This document shows positions 17,253-26,900 of a stretch of DNA of 64,000 bases, one piece after another. Position 1 is the first letter of the stretch. Each line of letters begins with the position of its first letter. Where the stretch lies: NCBI GenBank assembly GCA_013215375.1, contig JABSRB010000010.1:1-64000 (forward strand), given 5' to 3'. The notes under the pieces are model-generated. The model did no database searches and was not told the origin of the DNA. It saw only the letters and a program-made list of their open reading frames with translations. The stretch is from Oceanospirillaceae bacterium. Its GTDB lineage: Bacteria; Pseudomonadota; Gammaproteobacteria; Pseudomonadales; Balneatricaceae. Position numbers and translations under genes: made by a program.

Positions 17253-17425
17253 AGTTAGTGTCCATCCAGAAACAGATGCCTACTGCGGTTGTCCCACTGG
17301 CCCGATCTGTTCACTACTAGATATAGTTATTTAGAATGACTAAACGCCCATATCTAGTAGCACTCATCTCAGGCCATTGTGTCAACCTCGCGACGGCCCC
17401 GTTTCTGGATGAACACTAGTTAGTG
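17253..17425. repeat. MITE-like element B, long copy
   Basis: About 170 bases bounded by inverted ends: AGTGTCCATCCAGAAAC on the left and GTTTCTGGATGAACACT on the right (one mismatch). There is no coding capacity. A shorter relative with the same ends lies at 53151-53215, lacking the middle. This fits a non-autonomous mobile element. It lies directly upstream of both the DUF6765 gene and the GMC fusion gene. Confidence 0.75.
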
Positions 17426-17652
17426 CCGCTGGTAAAATTTTAAACTTTACCGTTCTTGTCTGGGCTACATTTTAAAATACCTATAAATACGGCAAAGGCT
17501 AGCTTTTATTGTTCAATATCTGCACAATCAACGGCGCTTTAATTACTTTCTTGTGAGTTGTTTCACCGTTAAGTGACAGTCTTATAAGGTATTAAGATGT
17601 TTATAGTCAGTCAAAAGCCAGCCAAAAAAAATCCCAGCTAGCGAGGATAATC

Positions 17653-20600
17653 ATGAAAAGGATTTCAACAGATTTATCTTTAATCGAAGATAGCTACCAA
17701 GTAGTCGTCATTGGCTCAGGTTATGGTGGCAGTATTTGTGCTTCGCGCTTAGCCCGTGCTGGCCAACAAGTTTGTCTATTGGAACGCGGCCTTGAAATAC
17801 TCCCCGGTGACTTTCCAGATACCCCATTAGAGGCGGCGGAGCAGCTACAAATAGATACCAGTGCCGGTAAAATTGGCAGCCCTACCGGCCTTTACAACAT
17901 CCATGTTAATAAAGAGCAAAGCGTGGTGGTAGGCTGTGGTTTGGGCGGTACATCGCTGATCAATGCCAATGTATCTCTGGAGCCTGACCCAGATGTATTC
18001 GCCCAAGATTGCTGGCCGCAAGAAATCAAAAATGATCGAGAAACTCTGCTAAAACAAGGCTTTGATCACGCTCGCGAGATGTTAAAGGCGGTGACTTATC
18101 CAATGGACAGACCCACCCCTGCCAAACTGAGTGCCCATCAGCGCTCCGCTGAACATATGGGTGATGCTGCAACGTTTTATCGCCCCCCCATCAACGTTAA
18201 TTTCGAGCATAAAATCAACCATGTAGGTGTGGAACAACCCGCTTGTAATGACTGCGGTGATTGTGTGTCAGGTTGCAACAGCGGCGCTAAGAACACCACT
18301 TTAATGAACTATTTACCGGATGCTTACAACCACGGCGCTGAAATATTTTGCGCCGCTTCGGTTAAATATATCGAACAAAATAACGGGCGCTGGGTAGTGC
18401 ACTTTGAAGCGGTGGATGCCGAGCGTGAAATTTTTGATGCCCCCGATCAATTTATTTTAGCAGACTTGGTCATAGTCGCAGCAGGCACCCTTGGCAGTAC
18501 TGAAATTCTGTTGCGCTCCAAGGCGCAAGGGCTGTCTATGTCAGAGCAACTAGGCAAACACTTTAGCGGCAACGGCGATATTTTGGGTTTTGCTTACAAC
18601 TGTGATCAACAAATTAACGGCATTGGTTTTGGTGACAAACCCGAGCAAGATTTTGCTCCTGTCGGCCCCTGTATTACCAGCATCATTGATTTGCGCGGCC
18701 AGCATGAGAGAGCGCAGCAGATGGTGATAGAGGAGGGATCCGTTCCCAGTGCCATTGGCGCTTTATTACCCAACGCACTGTCACTGGCGGCGAACACTGT
18801 TGGCCAAGACACCGACGAGGGCTTCAGAGATGCCTTTCTGGAGAAAATGCGCACTTTACAGAGCAAAATTCAAGGTCCCTACAAAGGCGCTATCAATAAC
18901 ACCCAAACCTATCTGATTATGAGCCACGATGATAGCGCAGGGGTCATGCACTTAAACGCCAACAAACTAAGAATTAGTTGGCCGGGATTAGGCTCACAAC
19001 CTAACTTTGCCCAGGGCAACCGCAACCTTTATAAAGCCACAGAGGCCTTAGGCGGCGAGTACATAAAAAACCCGCTGTGGGACAAGTTATTCGATTACTC
19101 TCTCGTTACTGTCCACCCTCTGGGTGGCTGCGTAATAGCTCGAGATGCAAGCCTTGGTGTCACTAATCACAAAGGGCAAGTGTTTACTGGCACGGCAGGC
19201 ACCCAAGTGTATGCTGATCTCTATGTCTGTGACGGTGCTAGCATCCCCACCTCTCTTGCCGTGAACCCACTGCTAACCATTAGTGCCATGACCGAGCGCT
19301 GCTGCGAAATCATGGCAAAGGATCGAGGTTGGGAGATCAACTATGCCTTTGCCACCGAATCTACCCGCCCACAAACGGCTAAAAAGCTGGGCATTGCGTT
19401 TACCGAAACCATGAAAGGTTTTGTGGCAAAACCTAATACTTCAAATAGTCCTAGCCAACTCAATGAGCCACTAGCGGCTTATAAAACGGCATATGATAAC
19501 GGTAAACAGCAAAGCTCTCCTTTTGAATTTACCTTGACTATCAGCTCGCCAGATTTAGAGCAAATTCTTACCTCCCCAGCGCACAATGCCCGCATGAGCG
19601 GCACCGTTAACGCGCCTATATTATCCGATGCTCCGCTAATGGTGAGCGAGGGAGTGTTCAATTTATTTGTCCGTCACAGCGACACCCCAGACACCAAGCG
19701 CATGAAGTACAACATGCTGTTGACTAGCGAGGCTGGCGATAAATTTTTCTTTAGCGCTTATAAGAGTATTACAGAGGGCAAAGTCACTGATATTTGGCCC
19801 GCGACCACCACCCTCTATGTTGATATTTACGCAGGCACTAACCAACAAGGCAGTTTAATAGCTCAGGGAATATTGCATATTGAACCGCTCGATTTTGCAA
19901 AACAGATGACCACCATGCGGGCCACCACCGCCAAAGACAACTTCGAAAAACTCAAGGCGATTGCCCGTTTTGGCCAATACTTTGCAGGCAGTCTTTACCA
20001 AAGCTATGGCGGGATTTTGTATCAACAGCCATTATTTAACCCAGAAGCTCCCCCACGCAAAAAACGTCCACTGCGCGCCGATGCCCCACAAGTGCATTGG
20101 TTTAGCACTGCTGATGGAGTTGATTTACGTCTCACCCGCTACCTAGGCGGAAACAAAGGCCCCGTCATGTTAGTGCACGGCTTAGGGGTCTCCTCTGCCG
20201 TTTTTTCCACCGACACTATCGATACCAACTTGACCGAATATCTAGTCGCCAACGATTACGATGTCTGGTTATTGGATTTTAGAGTGAGTATTGACTTACC
20301 TTGTGCCGCTGATCAATCCGACGCTGATCAAGTGGCCAAGTATGATTTTTGCGCCGCTATCAACACCATAAAAGAACAGACGGGTTGTCACTCAGTACAA
20401 GCAATTGTGCACTGTTACGGCGCGACTACCTTTTTCATGAGTTTGCTCACAGGGCTCAAAGATGTGCGCTCAGTAGTCTGCTCGCAAATTGCCACACACC
20501 TCGTTATCCCTAAATTGACCGAGTTGAAAACTGGCGTGCACTTGCCTGGATTTTTAGAAAAACTCGGCGTCCAGGAAATGAGCGCCTATACCGATACTCA

Positions 20601-21108
20601 ACAGAGCTTTGTCGAAAAATTATTTGACCGGGCCGTGGGCATTAATGCCTTATCTCAAGCACAGGGGCAATGTAGCAGCAATGTCTGCCACCGTATTACC
20701 TTTCTCTACGCTTCACTGTTTCGCCACGAGACTCTCAATCAACAGCTGCATGAGAACTTACATGAATTGTTTGCAGAGGCTAATATCAGCAGCTTAAAAC
20801 ATTTAGCCGCGATGTGCCGTGCTCATCACTTAGTGGATGCCCAAGGGGCTGATATCTACTTACAAGAAAGCAATTATGCCAACCTCGATTTGCCCATTTG
20901 TTTTATCTCAGGCGCACTCAACAGCTGTTACCTACCAGAGAGTACGCAGATAACCTACCAGACGTTATGTGATAAATTTGATCCCAGCCAATACTCTCGC
21001 TCTGTTATCCCCGACTACGGGCATATTGACTGTATCTTTGGCGCAAACGCCGTTGAGGATGTGTACCCGATCATGTTGGCACACTTAGAGAAAACAGCTA
21101 GCGTCTAG
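17653..21108 (+). CDS. GMC oxidoreductase fused to alpha/beta hydrolase
   Basis: A 1151-aa two-enzyme fusion. Residues about 10-560 form a GMC-type FAD oxidoreductase of the cholesterol-oxidase-like branch: FAD loop GSGYGGSICASRLARAG (21-37), GCGLGGTSLINANV, and C-terminal VHPLGGC, CDGASIPTSLAVNPLLTISAM. A four-Cys cluster (C198, C201, C204, C208 in CNDCGDCVSGC) resembles an iron-sulfur or zinc knuckle. The middle (about 620-760) is a beta-rich domain. Residues about 815-1150 are an alpha/beta hydrolase: oxyanion region LVHGLGVSS, nucleophile elbow VHCYGATT with Cys921 in place of Ser, and late His in PDYGHIDCIFG. No signal peptide. Likely acts on a sterol-like or other lipophilic alcohol/ester; the substrate is inferred only loosely. 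GAGG precedes the ATG. Confidence 0.85.
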   Translation: MKRISTDLSLIEDSYQVVVIGSGYGGSICASRLARAGQQVCLLERGLEILPGDFPDTPLEAAEQLQIDTSAGKIGSPTGLYNIHVNKEQSVVVGCGLGGTSLINANVSLEPDPDVFAQDCWPQEIKNDRETLLKQGFDHAREMLKAVTYPMDRPTPAKLSAHQRSAEHMGDAATFYRPPINVNFEHKINHVGVEQPACNDCGDCVSGCNSGAKNTTLMNYLPDAYNHGAEIFCAASVKYIEQNNGRWVVHFEAVDAEREIFDAPDQFILADLVIVAAGTLGSTEILLRSKAQGLSMSEQLGKHFSGNGDILGFAYNCDQQINGIGFGDKPEQDFAPVGPCITSIIDLRGQHERAQQMVIEEGSVPSAIGALLPNALSLAANTVGQDTDEGFRDAFLEKMRTLQSKIQGPYKGAINNTQTYLIMSHDDSAGVMHLNANKLRISWPGLGSQPNFAQGNRNLYKATEALGGEYIKNPLWDKLFDYSLVTVHPLGGCVIARDASLGVTNHKGQVFTGTAGTQVYADLYVCDGASIPTSLAVNPLLTISAMTERCCEIMAKDRGWEINYAFATESTRPQTAKKLGIAFTETMKGFVAKPNTSNSPSQLNEPLAAYKTAYDNGKQQSSPFEFTLTISSPDLEQILTSPAHNARMSGTVNAPILSDAPLMVSEGVFNLFVRHSDTPDTKRMKYNMLLTSEAGDKFFFSAYKSITEGKVTDIWPATTTLYVDIYAGTNQQGSLIAQGILHIEPLDFAKQMTTMRATTAKDNFEKLKAIARFGQYFAGSLYQSYGGILYQQPLFNPEAPPRKKRPLRADAPQVHWFSTADGVDLRLTRYLGGNKGPVMLVHGLGVSSAVFSTDTIDTNLTEYLVANDYDVWLLDFRVSIDLPCAADQSDADQVAKYDFCAAINTIKEQTGCHSVQAIVHCYGATTFFMSLLTGLKDVRSVVCSQIATHLVIPKLTELKTGVHLPGFLEKLGVQEMSAYTDTQQSFVEKLFDRAVGINALSQAQGQCSSNVCHRITFLYASLFRHETLNQQLHENLHELFAEANISSLKHLAAMCRAHHLVDAQGADIYLQESNYANLDLPICFISGALNSCYLPESTQITYQTLCDKFDPSQYSRSVIPDYGHIDCIFGANAVEDVYPIMLAHLEKTASV

Positions 21109-21113
21109 TTTCA

Positions 21114-21280
21114 GCTAGGAGGCTGCCCGAGAACTGCGATCGTAGCGAGAGCAAGACTATTTTGGGCGAAATTAGCGGTGATTTGAGGCGAATAGCGTGC
21201 TATTTAACGAAATTTAGCGTTAATTTTAACCAAATAGACTTGGTCGCAGTAGATTAGTCTGCTCTCAGACAGCCTTCTAT
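21114..21280. repeat. MITE-like element A, copy 1
   Basis: About 165 bases with terminal inverted repeats (CTAGGAGGCTGCCCGAGAAC on the left; CTCTCAGACAGCCTTCTA, diverged, on the right). It lies between the convergent GMC-fusion and dioxygenase genes. It matches the reverse complement of 32502-32667 along its whole length at roughly 80% by eye. It has no coding capacity, as expected for a non-autonomous element. Confidence 0.85.
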
Positions 21281-21297
21281 AAATTAAATAGCAGTAG

Positions 21298-22377
21298 TTA
21301 AACCGGTTCAAGCGGCGCGCAAGGCTGCACACCTCTTATTTGCATGCCGCCACGCGCACCTACTTCAATAGAGCCGTAGCGCTGCTTAAAAACCGGCGGC
21401 AACTCTCTATCTTGGGCTGCAGATATCCACAATCTGAGCAAATGTCGGCGTTTCTCAGGCTGTGCATAATCGACAAAAGCGGTTCTGTCGTGCAGCAAGT
21501 TATGATTATAAACAAACTGCATATCCCCGGGCTCTAGCTGCATACGCAAATGTAATTGCGGATCATTGCACAGCTGATCAAATTTATCTAACGCTGCTAT
21601 GTGCTGTTCGCTCAACTTAAAAGCGTCATCAAAGCGCTGCGCCGAATCAATGTATTGGCGCTGATAAATAGTCGATAGCTTATCTTGGTACCAGTTAAAC
21701 ACCGGAATAGAGAAATAAGGGTCCATACCCTGGGGTATTTCACCACGTCTATCTGTGGCGATAGGATCTAACAGACAGGCAAGTAATTCACTGTGGTTCT
21801 CGCGCATTTCATTGAATACCGTCAGCGCACTTACTAGTAACGATTCGCCACCTGATTTAGCCTTATTCAAGCACAGTAGTGCCACGATGTCTGCAGAGTC
21901 TGTATGAAAGCTCTGTCGCTCATTGGTTTGATAGATACGTACACTGGGATCATCACTGCGTTTATTTAAATCACGCACATGCCCCAGCACATGCCCTTTG
22001 CCATTTTGCATGCGCGCATTGCCCAAGTGTGCACCAAAGCCATAAAACATCGCCGCCAATTGTGCAGTGCTAAATTGATCTCGCTCGATACCTTTGATCA
22101 ACATAAAACCTAGGCCACTGGTGAGTTGAGTGCCCAGAAACTCAATTTTTGCCAGTAGTGAGGTCAGTTTGAAATTGCCTTTATTGATGGCGCTAATATC
22201 CTGACTCTCCTCGAGACAGCGATCAGCAGCCCCAGCTAACTGTGTAACTTCTGCACTACTTAGCTGCATCACCCATTGCTCTGGATCAGCCTTGAGAGAA
22301 TCGCCGTACCAAGCGCCCTGGCAGACTTGCACTGGCGGTAATTGTTGTAATGGTGGTTTTTTCTGTGTGTCTAACAT
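21298..22377 (-). CDS. TauD/TfdA-like Fe(II)/2-oxoglutarate dioxygenase
   Basis: A 359-aa protein with the double-stranded beta-helix iron site of TauD/TfdA enzymes: H158-x-D160 in QSFHTDSAD, and the distal His in VYNHNLLHDRTAF followed by the 2-oxoglutarate-binding Arg in RRHLLRLWI. It should hydroxylate or cleave a small organic substrate using oxygen and 2-oxoglutarate. The start is 12 bases after the pppA stop on the same strand, with only a weak ribosome site, so it may be transcribed from the T6SS operon. That is an unusual companion for T6SS genes. Substrate unknown. Confidence 0.85.
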   Translation of the reverse strand: MLDTQKKPPLQQLPPVQVCQGAWYGDSLKADPEQWVMQLSSAEVTQLAGAADRCLEESQDISAINKGNFKLTSLLAKIEFLGTQLTSGLGFMLIKGIERDQFSTAQLAAMFYGFGAHLGNARMQNGKGHVLGHVRDLNKRSDDPSVRIYQTNERQSFHTDSADIVALLCLNKAKSGGESLLVSALTVFNEMRENHSELLACLLDPIATDRRGEIPQGMDPYFSIPVFNWYQDKLSTIYQRQYIDSAQRFDDAFKLSEQHIAALDKFDQLCNDPQLHLRMQLEPGDMQFVYNHNLLHDRTAFVDYAQPEKRRHLLRLWISAAQDRELPPVFKQRYGSIEVGARGGMQIRGVQPCAPLEPV

Positions 22378-22389
22378 ATTGAGTGAACT

Positions 22390-23163
22390 CTAGGATGGTT
22401 GATGCTGCCGGTTAGTTATTTCTATATTACTGGCAATAGTGACGCTAATTACGCTGATATTGTCTCTAGCTGTTCTTGATTTTGCCAATGTCATTAGGTG
22501 TTTCACTATCGCATCGGCATTGCCCCCGCGCTGCATAATTTGATGCATTTCAATTTCCGTTACCTCTTTAAACAAGCCATCACTGCAAATCAAAAAACTG
22601 TCACCCTCCTCTAATGCCAATAGTTTAACTTCAACCTGTAAATCATCATTGGCACCTATTGCCCTGGTTATAACATTGGCCGCGGGGTGTGCCTCGGCAT
22701 CAGCGGCATCTAACAGTCCTAAATTGACCAGTTCTTGCACTTGGGAGTGATCGCTGGAAATGGCTTCAAAGATGTTATTGCGCAACCGATAAACACGGCT
22801 ATCACCCGCCCACATCACGGCACCGCGATCATTGCAGGCCAGCAACAACGCCACGGTACTGCCTATGGTGGTAGGGATCTCGCGCTGTTGCGCTACCTCT
22901 AACAAATGCGAGTTCACCTGTTGCAAAGCGCTTTGCACCGCGTCCACATAAGCTTCAATAAAGGGCCGTTGATAGTGCTGTTTTAATTTATCAACGATGG
23001 CCATGCTCGCCACATCCCCCGCATCGTGTCCGCCCATACCATCGGCGACCACCCACATGCCGATAGCGGGAAAATCTAAACAGGCATCTTCATTAATCGC
23101 GCGCAAATTACCTTTATCTGTCATTGCCGCTGAGTGCCAAACAAACCGATTTGATAAATTCAT
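22390..23163 (-). CDS. pppA: T6SS-associated PP2C protein phosphatase
   Basis: A 257-aa PP2C-type metal-dependent Ser/Thr phosphatase. Metal-binding motifs are visible: NEDAC near residue 24, VVADGMGGHDAGDVAS (36-51), WAGDSRVYRLR, ICSDGLFKEV and RDNISVI. In T6SS gene sets PppA removes the phosphothreonine added by PpkA-like kinases and switches the machine off. A kinase lies at 54815-56272 and the phospho-reader TagH at 30308-32035. It follows tagF by 57 bases in the same operon. Confidence 0.92.
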   Translation of the reverse strand: MNLSNRFVWHSAAMTDKGNLRAINEDACLDFPAIGMWVVADGMGGHDAGDVASMAIVDKLKQHYQRPFIEAYVDAVQSALQQVNSHLLEVAQQREIPTTIGSTVALLLACNDRGAVMWAGDSRVYRLRNNIFEAISSDHSQVQELVNLGLLDAADAEAHPAANVITRAIGANDDLQVEVKLLALEEGDSFLICSDGLFKEVTEIEMHQIMQRGGNADAIVKHLMTLAKSRTARDNISVISVTIASNIEITNRQHQPS

Positions 23164-23220
23164 ATGTATGCCTATTTTACTGAACTCAACCGTCTAATAG
23201 CATGAAAGGATGACCTTTAA

Positions 23221-23919
23221 CTACCACTGCTCCCAGCTACCTGAACTCCAATTACCATCTAACATAGCGGCAAAATCAGTGTTGATCGGCAACCCTGCGC
23301 AGACCAATAAACTGGCGCTAACTTGGGCTGAACCTCTGCCCCACCACACGCTGTAATCTGACAGACGCTGCAGTAATAACTGATGAGTCAAATTAGGCAC
23401 CGCCTCAATAGCCGCACCTCCCTGTAATGGCAACTGCCAGGCGCTGCCAAAACCTATATTAGTAGCACTGCCATGAGCCGCTGTCGATTTGTCCAAAGAG
23501 CCCAGCGAAACCACTCTGGCATCAAAAGTTTCCAAGTTAAAGCGCGGGTCTTCCAGCGCACTGACTAATACTTCTTCTGCCATATCAAACCAGGTCTCAG
23601 CGCGTGTGGCTATTTGCATCGGGTTCACATCCAGTGGCAGCTGGCAGGCAATGGTCAATGGGAAATAGCGCCCAACACTATCAACGCTGGGCATCACTAG
23701 ACCCGCCCAGGGATACTCGCCCGTTAAGCCTTTCGATAATACAAAGCGCCAGATAGGGCTGGTTAAATACAAATTCAACCAGTTATCCTCCAGCTGATTT
23801 TGGCTGGTGGCAATACCCGACTGCAACCAGTGATCCCAGGGCTCAACAAACTGACTGGGCAGTCTGCGATTAACAAAGTCGCCAGTACCGGGAAGTTTTC
23901 CATAAAATCCTGCGCTCAT
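23221..23919 (-). CDS. tagF: T6SS-associated protein TagF
   Basis: A 232-aa TagF-domain protein, recognised from the start SAGFYGKLPGTGDFVNRRLP and the following PWDHWLQSG and WRFVLSKGLTG segments. TagF is a post-translational repressor that, in Pseudomonas, holds the FHA protein inactive independently of the kinase. Here it is separated from tssM by only three bases and followed by pppA, so the regulators are grouped. The usual single-domain form is seen; there is no PppA fusion. Confidence 0.92.
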   Translation of the reverse strand: MSAGFYGKLPGTGDFVNRRLPSQFVEPWDHWLQSGIATSQNQLEDNWLNLYLTSPIWRFVLSKGLTGEYPWAGLVMPSVDSVGRYFPLTIACQLPLDVNPMQIATRAETWFDMAEEVLVSALEDPRFNLETFDARVVSLGSLDKSTAAHGSATNIGFGSAWQLPLQGGAAIEAVPNLTHQLLLQRLSDYSVWWGRGSAQVSASLLVCAGLPINTDFAAMLDGNWSSGSWEQW

Positions 23920-23922
23920 AAC

Positions 23923-26900
23923 CTATAACCTATTGGGGCAGCGAAAATTATGCATTTGCGCTGTCTGGAAAGGATTGGATACGGTATTTGCCTTTAATCG
24001 CCACGTCGATTTAAAGCCTTTAAGACTAAAAGTCGCCTCTACTTCGTTGCTAGATTTAACTTTTATTTTTGATCGATCTAACAGTCGAAACAGCGCCCAA
24101 GCACCTTCAATAGTCGACGCTGCCTTGCTATTTTTATTACTGATAAACACTACTCGCAGCTGATTATTACTGTTGGGAGCAGGCCAGCGAGCGTTGTGGG
24201 TACGCGCGGGGCCATGTCTGTATCTAAACTGCTGACCCTCCAAGTTTAAGCTAAAGCTCTTTACATCCCTGTCCAAAAATATTGGCTTTAAACCAAAACT
24301 GACCGAAGGGCTTGCACCACCTAACTGGAAGTAGGCATCCCGTATTCCCGCTGCCCGCTTGAATTGCACTAAAGTATTGTTAGACATGCCAATATAACTA
24401 TTACCAATGGGCTTCCAACTCCAGCGGCCATTTGCAGAGACCCGCACAAAAGGTTTGACGTTGTCTTCAAAGAAAGCGTCTATCAAGCCGCCTGGCGCAA
24501 ACAACTTACCAAAATCGAGTAGCGCAATATCTCGGCCGCTCTTCTTGAAGAACGGATAACGATTTTGAATGGCCTTTTTACACAGCGGTAAAATCTCAGC
24601 CTGCCAAATTTGGTTGATCTGCCCGCGCGCACCCGACATAGTGACGCTGCGACTGTTCTGCATAATCTGCTGCATCCAACTTTTCACTGGCTCCGGCATG
24701 CGAGTAGTTTCAGATTGCATACGTGTTAGTAAATCTCCAGCTACCCCTTCCGTCGCGGCGCTGAGTGAATCGGCACCAATGCCCACCGACATCGTTTCGA
24801 ACTGGCCAAACAGCTGCGCAAATAAGCTGTAGAGCTGATCAATGGGCGCGCCACCGGCCTCTGATTTTTTTATATAACCGTTGATCAATGCGAAATGCTC
24901 ATCTACTTGTTGCTCGGGATGTTGCACTACCACAGTACTGCCACCTCCTGTTGCTGACAGTAATAACCTGGATAAGCGCCCTTTATTGTCTTTGCCGGTG
25001 ACTTTACCTACCGCTTTATCGAGTAGCCCCTCTTCAAATAATGAGGTATTGATAACAGTAGTTTGTAGCAGGTTTTTCATCGGTGAATTGGGCGAGGCTA
25101 AAGTATCTAAAATATCTGTCGCCTGACTGAGGTTTTTAAAGCGCTTGATGCGCAAATCCGAGAGCAGTGCATCCCAGTTTTGATTGTAATCGCTAAAGTA
25201 GCGCTGCTGCATCTGTTGCTTTAACTGCTTTACCTCAGGGCCAGATAACGCTTCTTTTTTCGGATCTAATACCCAATTTTCCTCACTGGATATTCTCGAT
25301 ACTGTATTCATTTTATCTTTGAAAAAATCGTGGTAACCCGCTTTGGTAAATAAGCTGGAAATACCTTCATCCAGTGGCGCGCCACTCTCCCGGTAAAATA
25401 CTTTTTCCCCGAGTGGCCCCATGGCATCAATCAACTTAAACGGCGTTTGATCAACCGCTTGATAATCGCGTTTAACCCGCCCATAAAGTAGCTCGGACAG
25501 CGGTACCGATTTAAGCGTTAGACGAGCGCTGGCGACAATGTTTTCATCGAGTTGCTGCTCGCCAATGCCCAGCGCTAACATCTGCGCCATATGTTGTTGA
25601 AACTGGCCTTGTATCTCGGGATTTTGCGGGTAGACACTCTCCCAATCAAAGGACATCCACAAGGTCAAAAACTCTTCATCTAGTTTGTCTTTGTCGCCCA
25701 ACATTAAATATGCTTTTAATGCTTCGTATTTTAGATCTGGCCCCGCATCTACACCGATTAAGTGTTGCTCTAAACGATGTTTGATCGAAGGTAATAACAG
25801 TCGATTTAATTCACTTTGATACAAAGTTTGTGCAGCGCTGGTCAACTTATCACCCTGATACAAACCCATGCCCATCAACAGCGGAACCCCCTCGGCAAAG
25901 GGCTCATAAACACGCGATAACGCCCGCACTTCATTGAGCCTATCCAGCAGTAAATCGTAGTCATCAATAGCGACATTATTACTCAGATTAAGACCTTGGT
26001 ATTTTGCTAACGCGTCTTTAAACTCATAGATATACACTTCATTGCGGGTCAAACTGGTCATCCACGCCAAGATCGCCACTGCCGTCACCGTGAGTACAGC
26101 TCCGTAAGTAACGTGCTGTAGCCATTGGCGTTTAAACTCAACGCGGTGATTTTTCCCCACTAATCCCGCCTCGTTGAAGATAACCTGCTGCATCAGTTTA
26201 TTTACAAAATAACTGCGCCCTTGCCCTTCATAAGGTCGCAACATCTGTGGAGACAAACCAAAGGTCTGCGACAGCGAACCCATCACTCTATCAATAGGTG
26301 CCCCTTGCTGCGTACCGCTGGTAAAGTAGACACCGCGCACCAGTAGCGATTTATCATAGCGACTGTCACTAAATAAACTTCCAAGAAAGTTCTTTAACAA
26401 ATCACGCATGCTGGCCATTTGCTGCGGAAAAGAGAAAAGCAAGGCGCGACGCTGTGGGTCTCGCTCTTGCTGCATCCGCCACAGCAATCTATCGTTGAGC
26501 CTTAACAGCAATGCATCGAACTCCTGCATGAAGCTGTCGATCGGATTTTTATATTCGGCACTGGGATCAAAGGGAAAACTCACCCCCCACACTTGGCGGC
26601 GATCTTCTTGGCTAAGATCTTCAAAAAACTCATTGAAACCGGCAATCAAATCACATTTAGTCAGCATCATATAAATAGGAAACTGCACCCCTAAGTGCTC
26701 ATCCAATTCCTGTAGACGTTTTTTGATCGCCACTAAATGCTGCTCGCGCTGCACCTCATTTTGGGTAAAGATATCCGCCAAACTAATAGCCACAATGGCG
26801 CCGTTGATCGGCCTGCGCGAGCGATGTTTTTTAAGCAACTTTAAGAAGCCAACCCAGGCGGCACTGTCTACCTCCTTATGGCTATCTTGGGTGGTATAAC

